DNA of 64,000 nt from Vigna angularis. Lineage: Eukaryota; Streptophyta; Magnoliopsida; Fabales; Fabaceae. Numbering within the stretch: the first letter of the stretch is position 1; each line of letters opens with the position of its first letter. Shown here one piece after another: positions 21,201-31,935 of the stretch. Under the pieces are notes generated by a model, which did no database searches, had not been told where the DNA came from, and saw nothing but the letters and a program-made list of their open reading frames with translations. The translations under genes and the position numbers were made by a program. Where the stretch lies: contig NC_068976.1 of NCBI RefSeq assembly GCF_016808095.1, forward strand, positions 36,787,871-36,851,870, read 5' to 3'.

Positions 21201-23416
21201 GTATGCAGGCAATCTTTGCGGATCTGTAAGAAAAATGCATTGAAGTATTCATGGATGATTTCTCGGTTTTTGGAAACTCTTTTCAAAGATGTTTAGCTAA
21301 TTTGAACATTGTCCTCAAAAGATGTGTTCAGACAAATCTGGTTTTGAATTGGGAGAAATGTCATTTCATGGTAACTGAAGGAATTGTATTGGGGCATAAA
21401 ATCTCTGCTAAAGGAATTGAGGTAGACAAAGCTAAAGTAGAAGTTATTGAGAAACTACCTCCACCAATAAATGTAAAGGGGATTAGAAGTTTTCTTGGTC
21501 ATGCTGGGTTTTATAGAAGATTTATCAAAGATTTCTCAAAAATTGCTAAACCATTGAGTAATCTTTTGATGAAGGATGCTCCTTTTGTGATGAATGAAGA
21601 CTGCCTGAAAGCTTTTGATATATTGAAGGAGAAGCTAGTGTCAGCTCCAGTAATTGTAGCACCAGATTGGAATCAAAATTTTGAATTAATGTGTGATGCA
21701 AGTGATTATGCAATAGGAGTTGTCCTTGGCCAAAGGAAAGAACGGAAGTTTCATCCAATTTATTATGCTAGCAAGGTGTTGAATGATGCTCAATTGAATT
21801 ATGCTACCACAGAGAAAGAGTTTCTTGCTATTGTATATGCTCTAGAAAAATTTAGACCTTATCTTATTGGGTCTAAGGTGATTGTCTATACAGATCACGC
21901 AGCTATCAAATATTTGTTGACAAAACCAGATTCTAAGCCACGTCTGATTAGATGGGTACTACTATTGCAAGAGTTTGATGTAGAAATCCGAGATAAGAAA
22001 GGAAGTGAGAACTTAATTGCTGATCATTTGTCACGGTTAGTCAACAATGAGGTCACTAGCAAGGAATCTGAAATCTGGGAATCCTTTTCAGATGAATCAC
22101 TAATGTATATTCAGCAGAGGCCCTGGTTTGCTGATATGGCGAATTTCAAAGCTGCAAGAGTCATGCCGGAAGACTTAACTTGGCAACAGAGAAAGAAATT
22201 TCTGCATGATGCCAAGCAGTTTGTGTGGGACGATCCATATTTGTTCAAAATTGGAGCAGATAATCTTCTAAGGAGATGTGTTACAAATGAAGAAGCAGAA
22301 GGAATTCTTTGGCATTGTCATGATTCACCTTATGGAGGACATTTTAATGGAGAAAGAACAGCAGCAAAAGTCCTTCAATCAGGATTTTATTGGCCAACTT
22401 TATTTAAAGATGCTCATAATCATGCTAGGAATTGTGACAAATGTCAAAGAGCAGGGACAATCACTAAACGTCATGAGATGCCTTTACAAGGTATTTTAGA
22501 GGTTGAGGTTTTTGATTGTTGGGGTATTGACTTTGTTGGACCCTTCCCTCAATCTTTCAACAATGAATATATTCTGGTAGCAGTGGATTATGTGAGTAAA
22601 TGGGTGGAAGCATTGGCTTGTCCTAAAAATGATGCTAGCACGGTAATTAAATTCCTGAAGAGGCAGATATTCTCACGTTTTGGCACTCCAAGAGTGTTGA
22701 TTAGTGATGGAGGATCTCATTTTTGCAATTATCAGCTAGAGAAAGTACTCAAACACTATGGAGTAAAGCATAAGGTAGCTGCACCTTATCATCCACAAAC
22801 CAATGGACAAGCTGAGGTATCTAACAGGGAGATAAAAAGAATCCTGGAAAAAACCGTGACTTCATCAAGGAAGGATTGGTCTCTCAAATTGGATGATGCT
22901 CTTTGGGCTTATAGAACAACAATGAAGACGTCTATGGGATTATCACCATTTCAATTAGTCTATGGGAAAGCATGTCATTTGCCAGTTGAATTGGAGCATA
23001 GAGCATTATGGGCTTTGAAATTCTTGAATTTTGATCCTTATGAAACTCAATGCACACGCAGAAGGCAGATTTTGGAGCTTGAAGAAATGCGGTTACATGC
23101 GTATGATTCATCCAAGGCTTACAAAGACAAGATTAAATTTTATCATGACAGGAAATTGGTGAATAGAGTTTTTAATCCAGGACAACAGGTACTATTGTTC
23201 AATTCAAGATTGAAGATATTTCCTGGGAAGCTGAAGTCAAAATGGACAGGACCATTTGTGATAAAAGAAGTGCATCCACATGGAGCAATTGAAATATTTA
23301 ATCCATCTGCTAATGATCCACAGAAAAGTTGGGTGGTAAATGGTCAACGTCTCAAGCCCTATCTAGGGGGAGAGGTGCAACAATTTTCCACAATGATGTT
23401 GTTGGTTGATCCTTGA
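18269..23416 (+). pseudogene. Gag-PR-RT-RNaseH-IN polyprotein of B, two in-frame stops
   Basis: One frame of 1716 codons from the ATG at 18269. Approximate residues: Arg-rich N-terminus 1-40; capsid (LWLNSFPEESFTEWE) 110-235; K/E-rich coiled coil 390-460; protease DLGASINLMP near 555 and LILGRPFMKT near 627; RT from 845 ([22 protein letters not shown], catalytic FMDDFSVFG near 994); RNase H near 1140 ([20 protein letters not shown]); integrase HHCC ([10 protein letters not shown]...CDKC) 1347-1390; core D-D-35-E ([26 protein letters not shown]); C-terminal [12 protein letters not shown] with no chromodomain. No CCHC knuckle is visible in Gag. Stops: TAG at 20750-20752 before RT (Gln in sister copies) and TAA at 21227-21229 just before FMDD (Leu in others). 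All pieces stay in one frame, so only two point changes disable it. Confidence 0.9.
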
Positions 23417-23422
23417 AAGTTT

Positions 23423-23470
23423 GGGTCAGGCTCGGGACGTTAAACAAGCGCTTACTGGGAGGCAACCCAG
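23423..23470 (+). repeat. Stop-proximal stem-loop motif of B
   Basis: The block starts GGGTCAGGCTCGGGACG, continues TTAAACAAGCGCTTA and ends in the hairpin CTGGGAGGCAACCCAG. It begins 6 nt after the integrase stop. B has this single, motif-2-like copy; the hairpin array and motif 1 are absent. Confidence 0.75.
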
Positions 23471-24673
23471 TATCTTGTAAGTAATTGTTTTTGTTTTTGT
23501 TTTTAGATTAGATTTGATGTACTCTATTGAACACCTGGTTTGTTATGATGGTTTGCTATTAACTGTGATTGTGTGATAAGTACTGCTTGATGATGCTTAT
23601 TGATTGATTGATGTTGAGATAGATGTGCATATTAAAATGCTTATACAGGTGATTCACAAGCTTTGTGAACAAATGCATGATATTATGATTGTGATTGTGA
23701 GATTAAGCAGGATGTGTATGTCAAATGTGAATGAGCTTATATGTGAGGTTTTGAGCTCCAGAGTTTTGGTATGATTGAATGCTATTAATTTGAAAGCATG
23801 AATGATTTTGCCCAGGTTTTCTATGATTGAATCAATTGCTTGTTTTGCATCATGTGATCAAGGCCATTTGTTGGAACTTTTTTTTATTGGCCAAATTCAT
23901 AAAGTTAGCCTACTAAAAGAGAACACGTTGTGTTCTATCCTTTGAACCCTTAGCCTTGAACATACACTGAAAACCTTTGATTGAAAATCTTTACCTTGAG
24001 TTAAGTAGAAGATCTTGTATGGTATTGTTAAATGTTCAAGTTTGGGGTTGTTGGGAAAACATGAAAAGAAAAGCATTGAGCTAAGAGCTAAAAAGTAAGA
24101 ATATGCAAAGAGAAAAGAAAAAGAAGTAAAGCTCAATGCAAATGCAAAGGTAAAAGAAAGTTGGGAATGAATAAGATGATTGTGTTGTTATGATTCTCTT
24201 AACTCAAGGATTTTGTGATCCAGAAAAACCAATTTTCTTGTTAGCCCAGCCACATTATAAGCCATTGAAAAGTCCTTGTGATGATGCATGCTTGTGAATG
24301 TTTTTGATTGTGGTAAAATGAAAGGTAAAGTTGATTCATGTGACATTGTGATAGTACAGTGAAGGAGTGAAACACTTTACCTCTTATACACTTGTGTGTT
24401 GAGTGAAACACTTTACCTAGTGAGGAAATAGTCCATAAGCACATGAACATCCATGCTTAATTGATTGATCATTCATGAAAAATAGCATTTGTTGGAATTT
24501 AAATGACTTTGTGAACACTAAAGCATGTGCACATCTTGAATGAACTCTTGGTCATAAGTTTGAGTGAAGTTGTTATTTATCTTGAAAAAGAGGATTTTTG
24601 AATGAGTGAACCATCATATGAATTGGTTGGAGATTGAGTTACATTTTGTTTGCTTGAGGACAAGCAAAGTTCT
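23471..24673 (+). other. 3' UTR of B
   Basis: Same non-coding sequence that follows the accessory ORF in E, joined here directly to the motif. It includes an internal AAGTTTGGGGTTGTTGGG near 24038-24055, an A/G-rich tract 24060-24160 and inverted duplicates of TTCACAAGCTTTGTGAA (23652-23668). No supported ORF. Confidence 0.6.
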
Positions 24674-24686
24674 AAGTTTGGGGTTG
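24674..24686 (+). promoter_or_regulatory. Polypurine tract of B
   Basis: AAGTTTGGGGTTG directly abutting the 3' LTR. It is an impure tract, but conserved at this position in E1, C, D, E and H. Confidence 0.75.
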
Positions 24687-25987
24687 TGATAACAGTTGAA
24701 AAACTGTTATTTTCATGCTTAAAATTGATACTAAAAGGAACCTTTAGACTTAGAAACTAGCTTGAAATCATACTTTTATCCATATTTTCAGAAATAAGAG
24801 AGCTGGACAGGTTTATGCTTGATTTCAGTGTTTTTGTGCAGATTTTAAGGTGAATTTAGTGAAAGAAGTGAAGAATGAGAGAGATGGAATCAGAAAAGGA
24901 ATCAAAGAGTGCAAAAGGAGAAGCCGAAGGCACCGCTCAGCGGCATTTTACCGCTGAGCGGCACTCAGAAGGTCACGGGAGGTCCGCTGAGGGGCAAAAT
25001 GGCCAATGAGGGGAAGAAAAGAGACGCGCACTCACCGCTGAGCGGTACTTTACCGCTGAGCGGCACACTTATGGGCTTGGGCTTAGATTTTTTGTAATTT
25101 TAGAATAGTATATAAGCTTTAGGACGTCCTAGGGTTTGTATCTTTGGCAGAAACGAGGCAAACACTTTCTCTTCCACCCCTTTGAAGGAGGATCTTGGAT
25201 GCTCAGGCTACCTCTTCACCTTTATTGGGTTTATTCTTTCATACTTTCATTGTAATTCATCTAGGTTCACCATGAATATGGTGAACTAAACCTTGTATGT
25301 TTGTTGGGGAATCAATGTAATCTCTTGAAGCTCTCATATATGGAATTTATGCTTGCATCTTAATCTAAGATTTATGCTTTCTTTCATCATTAGTTAGGGT
25401 TTTTCCTCTTTGCTTAATGCTTGCATTGTTTAACTCATTCGATGCATGATTATTGGTTTTGTCGATACGGGAACGTACGGGGAAGTCTAGATCCGGGGAA
25501 TTTCTCCCAATATGATATTGGTTGTCGTTAAGCTCCTGCACTTATGAACTGATCATTAGGAATGCTAGGAATTGTATGAACTCGTGATTAGGGAGAAGCC
25601 TTCTAGAAAGGTACTTTAGAGAGTGGCATTAACAATGATGATTTGAATGTTGAATTCCTAAAATATATGAGAGTGGATAAGATGAAATTGACCCCCAACA
25701 ACATATTCATTCATATATTTCATTGAAAGTATTTATTTTTTGTTTTAGCCATTGATCAAAACTTCATGCATACATGTTTATTTTCTGTCTTGCATATTAA
25801 ACTCCAAATATTTCGTCTTTAAGTCTTAGCTAATCAAGAAATCACATAACTAAACTAGGCCGTGAGTCCTTTGGGAAGAACGATACTTGGTCTTACCAAG
25901 TTTATTACTTGAACGATTCGGTCATACTTGCCGATTGAAAAACAAGTTTGTGACATCATATTTTGGTGCTCATAAATTTGTCCATCA
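24687..25987 (+). repeat. 3' LTR of B (1301 bp)
   Basis: Same length as the 5' LTR. Six differences counted by eye, for example AGCAACC/AGGAACC, GTGTAG/GTGCAG and ACAGGGAAG/ACGGGGAAG. TATATAAG at 25109; palindromes 24933-25063. Confidence 0.95.
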
Positions 25988-25992
25988 ATACC
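25988..25992 (+). repeat. Target site duplication of B (right)
   Basis: ATACC, matching 16747-16751. The continuing CCTAATGGGCTCGGG restores element C's spacer. Confidence 0.95.
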
Positions 25993-26236
25993 CCTAATGG
26001 GCTCGGGTTCCGTTGAGGGGCAGCAACCCAAGCCCCTTCTGCGACACTACCGCTCAGCAGTAGTTTGCCGCTCAGCGGCACTTACGGGAAGTGTTCTTCT
26101 TCTTAGCTTGACCCAGATGCGTCCTAAACATACCCCTCACTGGCTCCATGCAATAAAATTTTCAGATCACTCATGCACAACCCTATTATGCAACTAAAGC
26201 AGGATCCAAACAAAAAAATACAGATAAGTCAACCAA
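25993..26236 (-). other. Spacer of C between B and motif 2
   Basis: Colinear with D 38169-38385 and E1 3700-3938. It contains GCTCAGCGG palindromes at 26048-26082. Non-coding. Confidence 0.6.
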
Positions 26237-26284
26237 CTGGGTTGCCTCCCAGGTAGCGCTTGTTTAACGTCACGAGCCTGACCC
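26237..26284 (-). repeat. Stem-loop motif 2 (C)
   Basis: Intact CTGGG/CCCAG stem around TTGCCT (+ strand), the AGCGCTTG core and the GTCACGAGCCTGACCC end. Confidence 0.75.
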
Positions 26285-26295
26285 AAAATCCTCCA

Positions 26296-26404
26296 GCACC
26301 CTTCAGTAGGTGCAAATATTCCTTACCAACACCCATCAGTAGGTGTATACAAACATAGTATCCTTCAGTAGATACTCTTCCGCGTAACATCCATCAGTAG
26401 ATGT
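26296..26404 (-). repeat. Covarying hairpin array (C, four perfect units)
   Basis: GCACCCTTCAGTAGGTGC (26296), ACACCCATCAGTAGGTGT (26329), GTATCCTTCAGTAGATAC (26358), ACATCCATCAGTAGATGT (26387). Four different 5-bp stems, all fully paired, around an almost constant CWTCAGTA loop. This is the cleanest example in the window. Confidence 0.85.
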
Positions 26405-26499
26405 AACCCTATAACAAACTTATAACAAAAACAAAAAAATAAACTATCCAAAAGTTCAAAATTACATCACCAAACCAAAAATTAAAAGTCCTTAAATCA

Positions 26500-26547
26500 C
26501 TGGGTTGCCTCCCAGCAAGCGCTCTTTTAACGTCATTAGCTTGACCC
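26500..26547 (-). repeat. Stem-loop motif 1 (C)
   Basis: Intact CTGGG/CCCAG hairpin, AGCGCT core, TTTTAACGTCATTAGCTTGACCC end; 6 nt from the polyprotein stop. Confidence 0.75.
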
Positions 26548-26553
26548 AAAATT

Positions 26554-29500
26554 TCAAAGATCAACCAACTGCATCATTGTGGACAATTGTTGCCTCCCAG
26601 CTTTTCTGTGGATCATCAGCGGTTGGATTAAATATTTCAATTGCTCCATGTGGATGCACTCCTTTTACTACGAATGGTCCTGACCATTTTGTCTTCAATT
26701 TCCCAGGAAATATCTTCAATCTTGAATTGAATAATAGTACCTGTTGTCCTGGATTAAAAACTTTATTTACCAGCTTCCTGTCATGATAGAATTTGATCTT
26801 ATCTTTATAAGCCTTGGATGAATCATATGCATGTAATCACATTTCTTCAAGCTCCAGAATCTGCCTTCTGCGTGTGCTTTGAGTTTCATGAGGATCAAAA
26901 TTCAAAAATTTCAAAGCCCACAACGCTTTATGCTCCAATTCTACTGGCAAATGACATGCTTTCCCATAAACTAATTGGAACGGTGATAATCCCATAGACG
27001 TCTTCATTGTCGTCCTATAAGCCCAAAGAGCATCATCCAGCTTTACTGACCAATCCTTTCTTGATGAAGTCACTATTTTTTCTAGGATCCTTTTTATTTC
27101 TCTGTTAGATACCTCAGCTTGTCCATTGGTTTGTGGATGATAAGGTGCAGCCACCTTATGTTTCACTCCATAATGTCTAAGTACTTTTTCTAGTTGATAA
27201 TTGCAAAAATGAGATCCCCCATCACTAATCAACACTCTTGGAGTTCCAAAACGCGAAAATATCTGCTTCTTCAAAAATTTAATTACTGTGCTAGCATCAT
27301 TTTTAGGACAAGCTAATGCTTCCACCCATTTACTCACATAATCTACTGCTACCAAAATATATTCATTGTTGAAAGATGGAGGAAAGGGTCCCACAAAGTC
27401 AATACCCCAACAATCAAAAATCTCAACCTCTAAAATGCCTTGTAATGGCATCTCATGACGTTTAGTGATTGTCCCTGCTCTTTGACACTTATCACAATTT
27501 TTAGCATGATTATGAGCATCTTTAAATAAAGTTGGCCAATAAAATCCTGATTGAAGAACTCTTGCTGCTGTTCTTTCTCAATTAAAATGTCCCCCATAAG
27601 GTGAATCATGACAATGCTAGAGAATCCCTTCTGCTTCTTCATTTGTCACACATTTCCTCAGAAGATTATCTGCTCCAATTTTGAACAAATAAGGATCATC
27701 CCAGACGAACTGCTTGGCATCATGTAAAAATTTCTTTCTTTGTTGCCATGTTAAAACTTTTGGCATGACCCTTGCAGCTTTGAAATTAGACATATCAGTG
27801 AACCACGGCCTTTGCTGAATATACATGAGTGCTTCATCTGAAAAAGATTCCCAGATCTCTGATTCCTTCCTAGTGACCTCTTTGTTGAATAATCATGATA
27901 AATGATCAGCAATCAAGTTCTCACTCCCTTTCTTATCACGGATCTCCACATCAAATTCTTGCAAGAGTAGTACCCATCTAATCAGACGTGGCTTAGAATC
28001 TGGCTTTGTCAACAAGTATTTAATAGCTGCATGATCTGTATAAATAATCACCTTAGACCCAATAAGATAAGGTCTAAATTTCTCTAGAGCATACACTATG
28101 GCTAGAAATTCTTTTTCTGTGGTAGCATAATTCAACTGAGCATCATTCAAAACTTTGCTGGCATAATAAATTGGATGAAAAATCCTCTCTGCTCGCTGGC
28201 CAAGAACAACTCCTATTGCATAATCACTTGCATCACACATTAGCTCAAAATTTTTATTCCAATCTGGAGCTATAATTACTGGAGCTGACACTAATTTGCT
28301 CTTCAATATGTCGAAAGCTTTCAAACATTCTTCATTCATCACAAAAGAAGCATCCTTCATAAGAAGATTACTCAATGGTTTAGCAATTTTTGAGAAGTCT
28401 TTAATGAATCTTCTATAAAATCCAGCATGACCTAGAAAACTCCTGATCCCCCTTACATTTGTTGGTGGAGGTAATTTCTCAATGACTTCCACTTTTGCTT
28501 TATCTACCTCAATCCCTTTAGCAGAAATTTTATGTTCCAGCACAATTCCTTCCTTTACCATAAAATGACATTTCTCCCAATTAAGAACAAGATTTGTCTC
28601 AACACATCTTTTAAGAACGATATCCAAATTCACCAAACACCTTTGGAAAGAATTTCCAAAAACTGAAAAATCATCCATGAAGACTTCAATACACTTTTCT
28701 AAGAGATCTGCAAAAATTCCCTGCATACACCTTTGAAAGGTAGCTGGAGCATTACAGTATCCAAATGGCATCTTCCTATAAGCAAAGATACCAAAAGGAC
28801 AAGTAAAAGTTGTCTTCTCTTGGTCTTTTGGATCTACCACAATTTGATTGTATCCAGAATATCCATCAAGAAAGCAATAGAAAGCTTGACCTGCTAATCT
28901 TTCTAACATCTGGTCCATGAAAGGAAGAGGAAAATGATCCTTCCTAGTGGATTTATTTAGATTTCTGTAATCAATGCACATACGCCATCCAGTAACTGTC
29001 CGAGTGGGAATAAGTTCATTCTTATCATTGTGAATTACTGTCATTCCGCCTTTCTTTGGAACCACCTGAACTGGACTTACCCATTCACTGTCAAAGATTG
29101 GATAGATAATACCAGCTTCTAAAAGTTTCAACACTTCTTTTCTGACCACCTCCTTCATTACAGGGTTTAACCTTCTCTGTGGTTGAGCACTCGGTCTATA
29201 ATCCTCTTCCATAAAAATCTTATGCATACAATAAGTTGGGCTAATACCTTTGAGATCTCATATTGACCACCCAATTGCTCCTTTATTTGCTTTCAGAATT
29301 TCTATCAACTGTTCTTGTTCTTGTAGAGACAAAGAATTACTGATAATAACTGGCTTTTTTCATCTTCTTCTAGAAAAACATACTTCAGATGTGCTGGGAG
29401 TCTTTTTAATTCTGGCTACTTTACTTTGACTTCTTCTTCCTTATCAATTATTTCAAATTTTGTATCTTCCACTGGAATCTTCTTCAATGTTTCCAAGTCC

Positions 29501-31652
29501 ATCAAACACTCTTCAACTAATCTTTCTTCTCCTTCATCTAGATCTTCACAAGCATAGATAAGAGTTTTTTCTAATGGAGAAACAGACCTCACCATCTTTT
29601 CTTGTATCATACAAACTTCATCAAGTTCGTCAAATTGAAAACATGCCTTATCATCATTTGGATATGTCATGGCTTTGAATACGTCAAAAGTGACTTCTTC
29701 ATCATGAACTCTCAATTTCAGCTTACCATTCTCCACATCAATTAAAACTCTAGTAGTCTTCATAAAAGGTCTCCCAAGAATGAGAGATACATCACTATTC
29801 CCTTCCATCTCCATTACAATAAAATCTACTGAAAATACAAACTTATCAACCTTCACTAACACATCTTCAACCACTCCATATGGATATTTAAGAGATCTAT
29901 CTGTCAGTTGAAGAGCCATTATGGTAGGTTTGATTTCCAATCCCTCAATTTGTTTGCACATAGATAGCGACATTAAATTAATGCTAGCTCCCAAATCAAT
30001 CAATGCTCTTCCAACTTCCAAGTCTCCTATGGTGCACGGAATATTGAAGCTTCCTGGATCTTTAAGCTTAGGAGGTACTTTTTGTATAATTGCACTACAG
30101 TTACCCTGTATTTGGATAGTCTCCTTCTCAATGTACTTGTTTTTCTTTGTAAGGAGTCCTTCAAAAATTTTGCATATGTTGGCATCTGTTGCAATGCTTC
30201 AGAGAATGGTATAGTAATCTCAAACTTTTTAAACAACTCCATGAATCTTTCCAACTGTTTTTCTTTCTCCTTCCTTGAAATATTTTTTGGATAAGGAAGT
30301 GGTTTTTCAAATTCTCTTTCTTTTTTTCTCTCATCTTTCTCTTCTCTCTCTTTTTCTTCTTTCTTTTTATCTTTTTCTTCTTTTTTCTCTCTCTCAACTC
30401 TTTCTTTCCACTAACAGGTCTCTTTTTCACTCTCATTTTCTTTCTCCTCTCTTTCTATTTTTCTCTCCTCTAACACCTTACCACTTCTGGTCATAATAGT
30501 CTTACACTCCTTTCTGAGATTATCAGTTTTCATCTTGTCGACTATTCGCTCAATGTAAGTCTTCATATTTTGAAATGCAGCTTCCACATTCTTACAATAA
30601 GTTGCATTCATTTTCAAGAATTGTTGAAAGGTTTCGTCTAGTTTTGTTGTCTTCCTAGATGAAGTAGGTTGCATTTGCCATGTTTATTGTTGCTGTTGTA
30701 CCATTGACACCTTTTGTATTTCCTGTGGTAATTGAGAAAGTTTCATAATTACTTCTTCCAACTCCTGAAAAATAATCTTATTTTGAATACGCAGAGCATC
30801 ATCTACTTGTAACAACTCCTTCTGACTAGGATATCCTCTTTCACTACTTAACTCATCATCACTAGTAGCCATATTATCAATGATTTCTGTAGCTTCCTCT
30901 AGAGTTTTCCATTTGATGTTTCCTCCAGCTGTGGCGTCCAGCATCATCTTGGTTTGGGAACCAAGACTTGTAAGGAAAGCCAAGACTACTTCCCCTTCGT
31001 CAAAACCATGTGTGGGAGTTTTTCTCAGTAAGCTTTTATATCTGTCCTAGTCATTCCTCCATAGCTTGCCTGAAAGATGTAATCTCTTGCTTTCCTTTAT
31101 TTACTTTTGATTATGGAAAGTATTTGTTTAGGAACTTTGTTACCACCTCTTCTCTTCCCACTCTATAAAGCTTCCTTCTGAAAAAGAATTCAACCAAATC
31201 TTAACGTTGCCTCCTAGTGAGAATGGAAACAAGCTAAGTTTGATCGCTTCATCCGGCACCCCATTTATCTTTATTGTGTTGCAAATCTCATTAAATGTAG
31301 TGAGGTGCTCATATGGGCTTTCGTGAGACAACCCATTAAACTGGTTACTCTTAACCAATTGGATTAGTGCTGGTTTCACCTCCATATTAGCCGCATTGAC
31401 TCTTGGTCTTGCTATGCTGTTGAAATGTTGAGGTCCAGCTACATTAGTATAGTCAACAAGAGTTCGTCTGTTATTATTGTTCTCCATCTCCTCACTGCTA
31501 TGGTCAGAACTTTGTGGTGATGGTTGTAACAGAGTTTCCGGAGAAGGAAAGAGTTCTCTAGATGTACGGATTCTTCTCCTCCGTCTACTCTCGTCTAAAC
31601 CTTCAAGAGGTTCTGCAGTTTTCTTGCTCCTAGTTCGGATTGCTTCTTGCAT
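26554..31652 (-). pseudogene. Gag-PR-RT-RNaseH-IN polyprotein of C, heavily disabled
   Basis: Same order as B. Readable pieces: gag from ATG 31652 (capsid to FIEWEE, then frameshift near 31145), gag middle 30984-30411 without a zinc knuckle, K/E-rich region, protease DLGASINLMS (30021-29416), RT and RNase H intact as one long frame (29227-27893, catalytic FMDDFSVFG), integrase HHCC region with stops, core to GQAEVSNRE (27451-26837). Stops include 29416-29418, 27893-27895, 27617-27619 and 26837-26839; at least two frameshifts lie in gag and the PR-RT linker. About 40 bp of the integrase C-terminus are deleted near 26590. The TGA at 26837 recurs in H. Confidence 0.85.
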
Positions 31653-31714
31653 ACACAAGAAAACAAATCCCTAAAAGAATTGGTTAGCGCAAAAAAATAT
31701 AGAAGAAATAAGAT

Positions 31715-31860
31715 CAAAGATAAGAAGAAAAAAATAAAAACAGAAAATAAAATAAAATAAAATAAAAATAAAAACAGAAAATAAAATAAAATAAAAACAA
31801 TAAAATATAAACAAAAAATAAAAACAAAAAAAATAAAAACAGAAATTCAAATTTCAAAAT
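31715..31860 (-). repeat. A-rich leader repeats (C)
   Basis: AAAATAAAATAAAAACAG units, the complement of the T-rich leader, between PBS and gag. Confidence 0.65.
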
Positions 31861-31911
31861 TCAAGTCAAAGATAATCAATAATCAAACAAATAAAATAGT
31901 TAAACCACGAG

Positions 31912-31929
31912 TCCCCAGCAACGGCGCCA
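31912..31929 (-). promoter_or_regulatory. Primer-binding site of C (tRNA-Asp)
   Basis: Reverse complement TGGCGCCGTTGCTGGGGA; one change from the tRNA-Asp complement. Confidence 0.85.
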
Positions 31930-31935
31930 AAAACT

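Larger units (their letters stand above)
16752..25987 (+). mobile_element. Element B: structurally complete young Athila-type retrotransposon
   Basis: 9236 bp: two 1301-bp LTRs differing at about 6 sites by eye, a perfect tRNA-Asp PBS, one long gag-pol frame with two stops, one stem-loop motif, 3' UTR and polypurine tract, flanked by the 5-bp duplication ATACC. It is nested in element C, precisely in the TTAGGGTAT inverted repeat of C's spacer. It lacks the hairpin array and the accessory ORF. Confidence 0.95.

Noticed and set aside
20750..21229. Programmed readthrough at the B stops
   Set aside because: The two stops are at positions where sister copies have sense codons, with no shared context; simple point mutations explain them.
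26296..26404. CRISPR-like regular repeats
   Set aside because: Units are short hairpins with variable stems and no spacers; the genome is a plant's.
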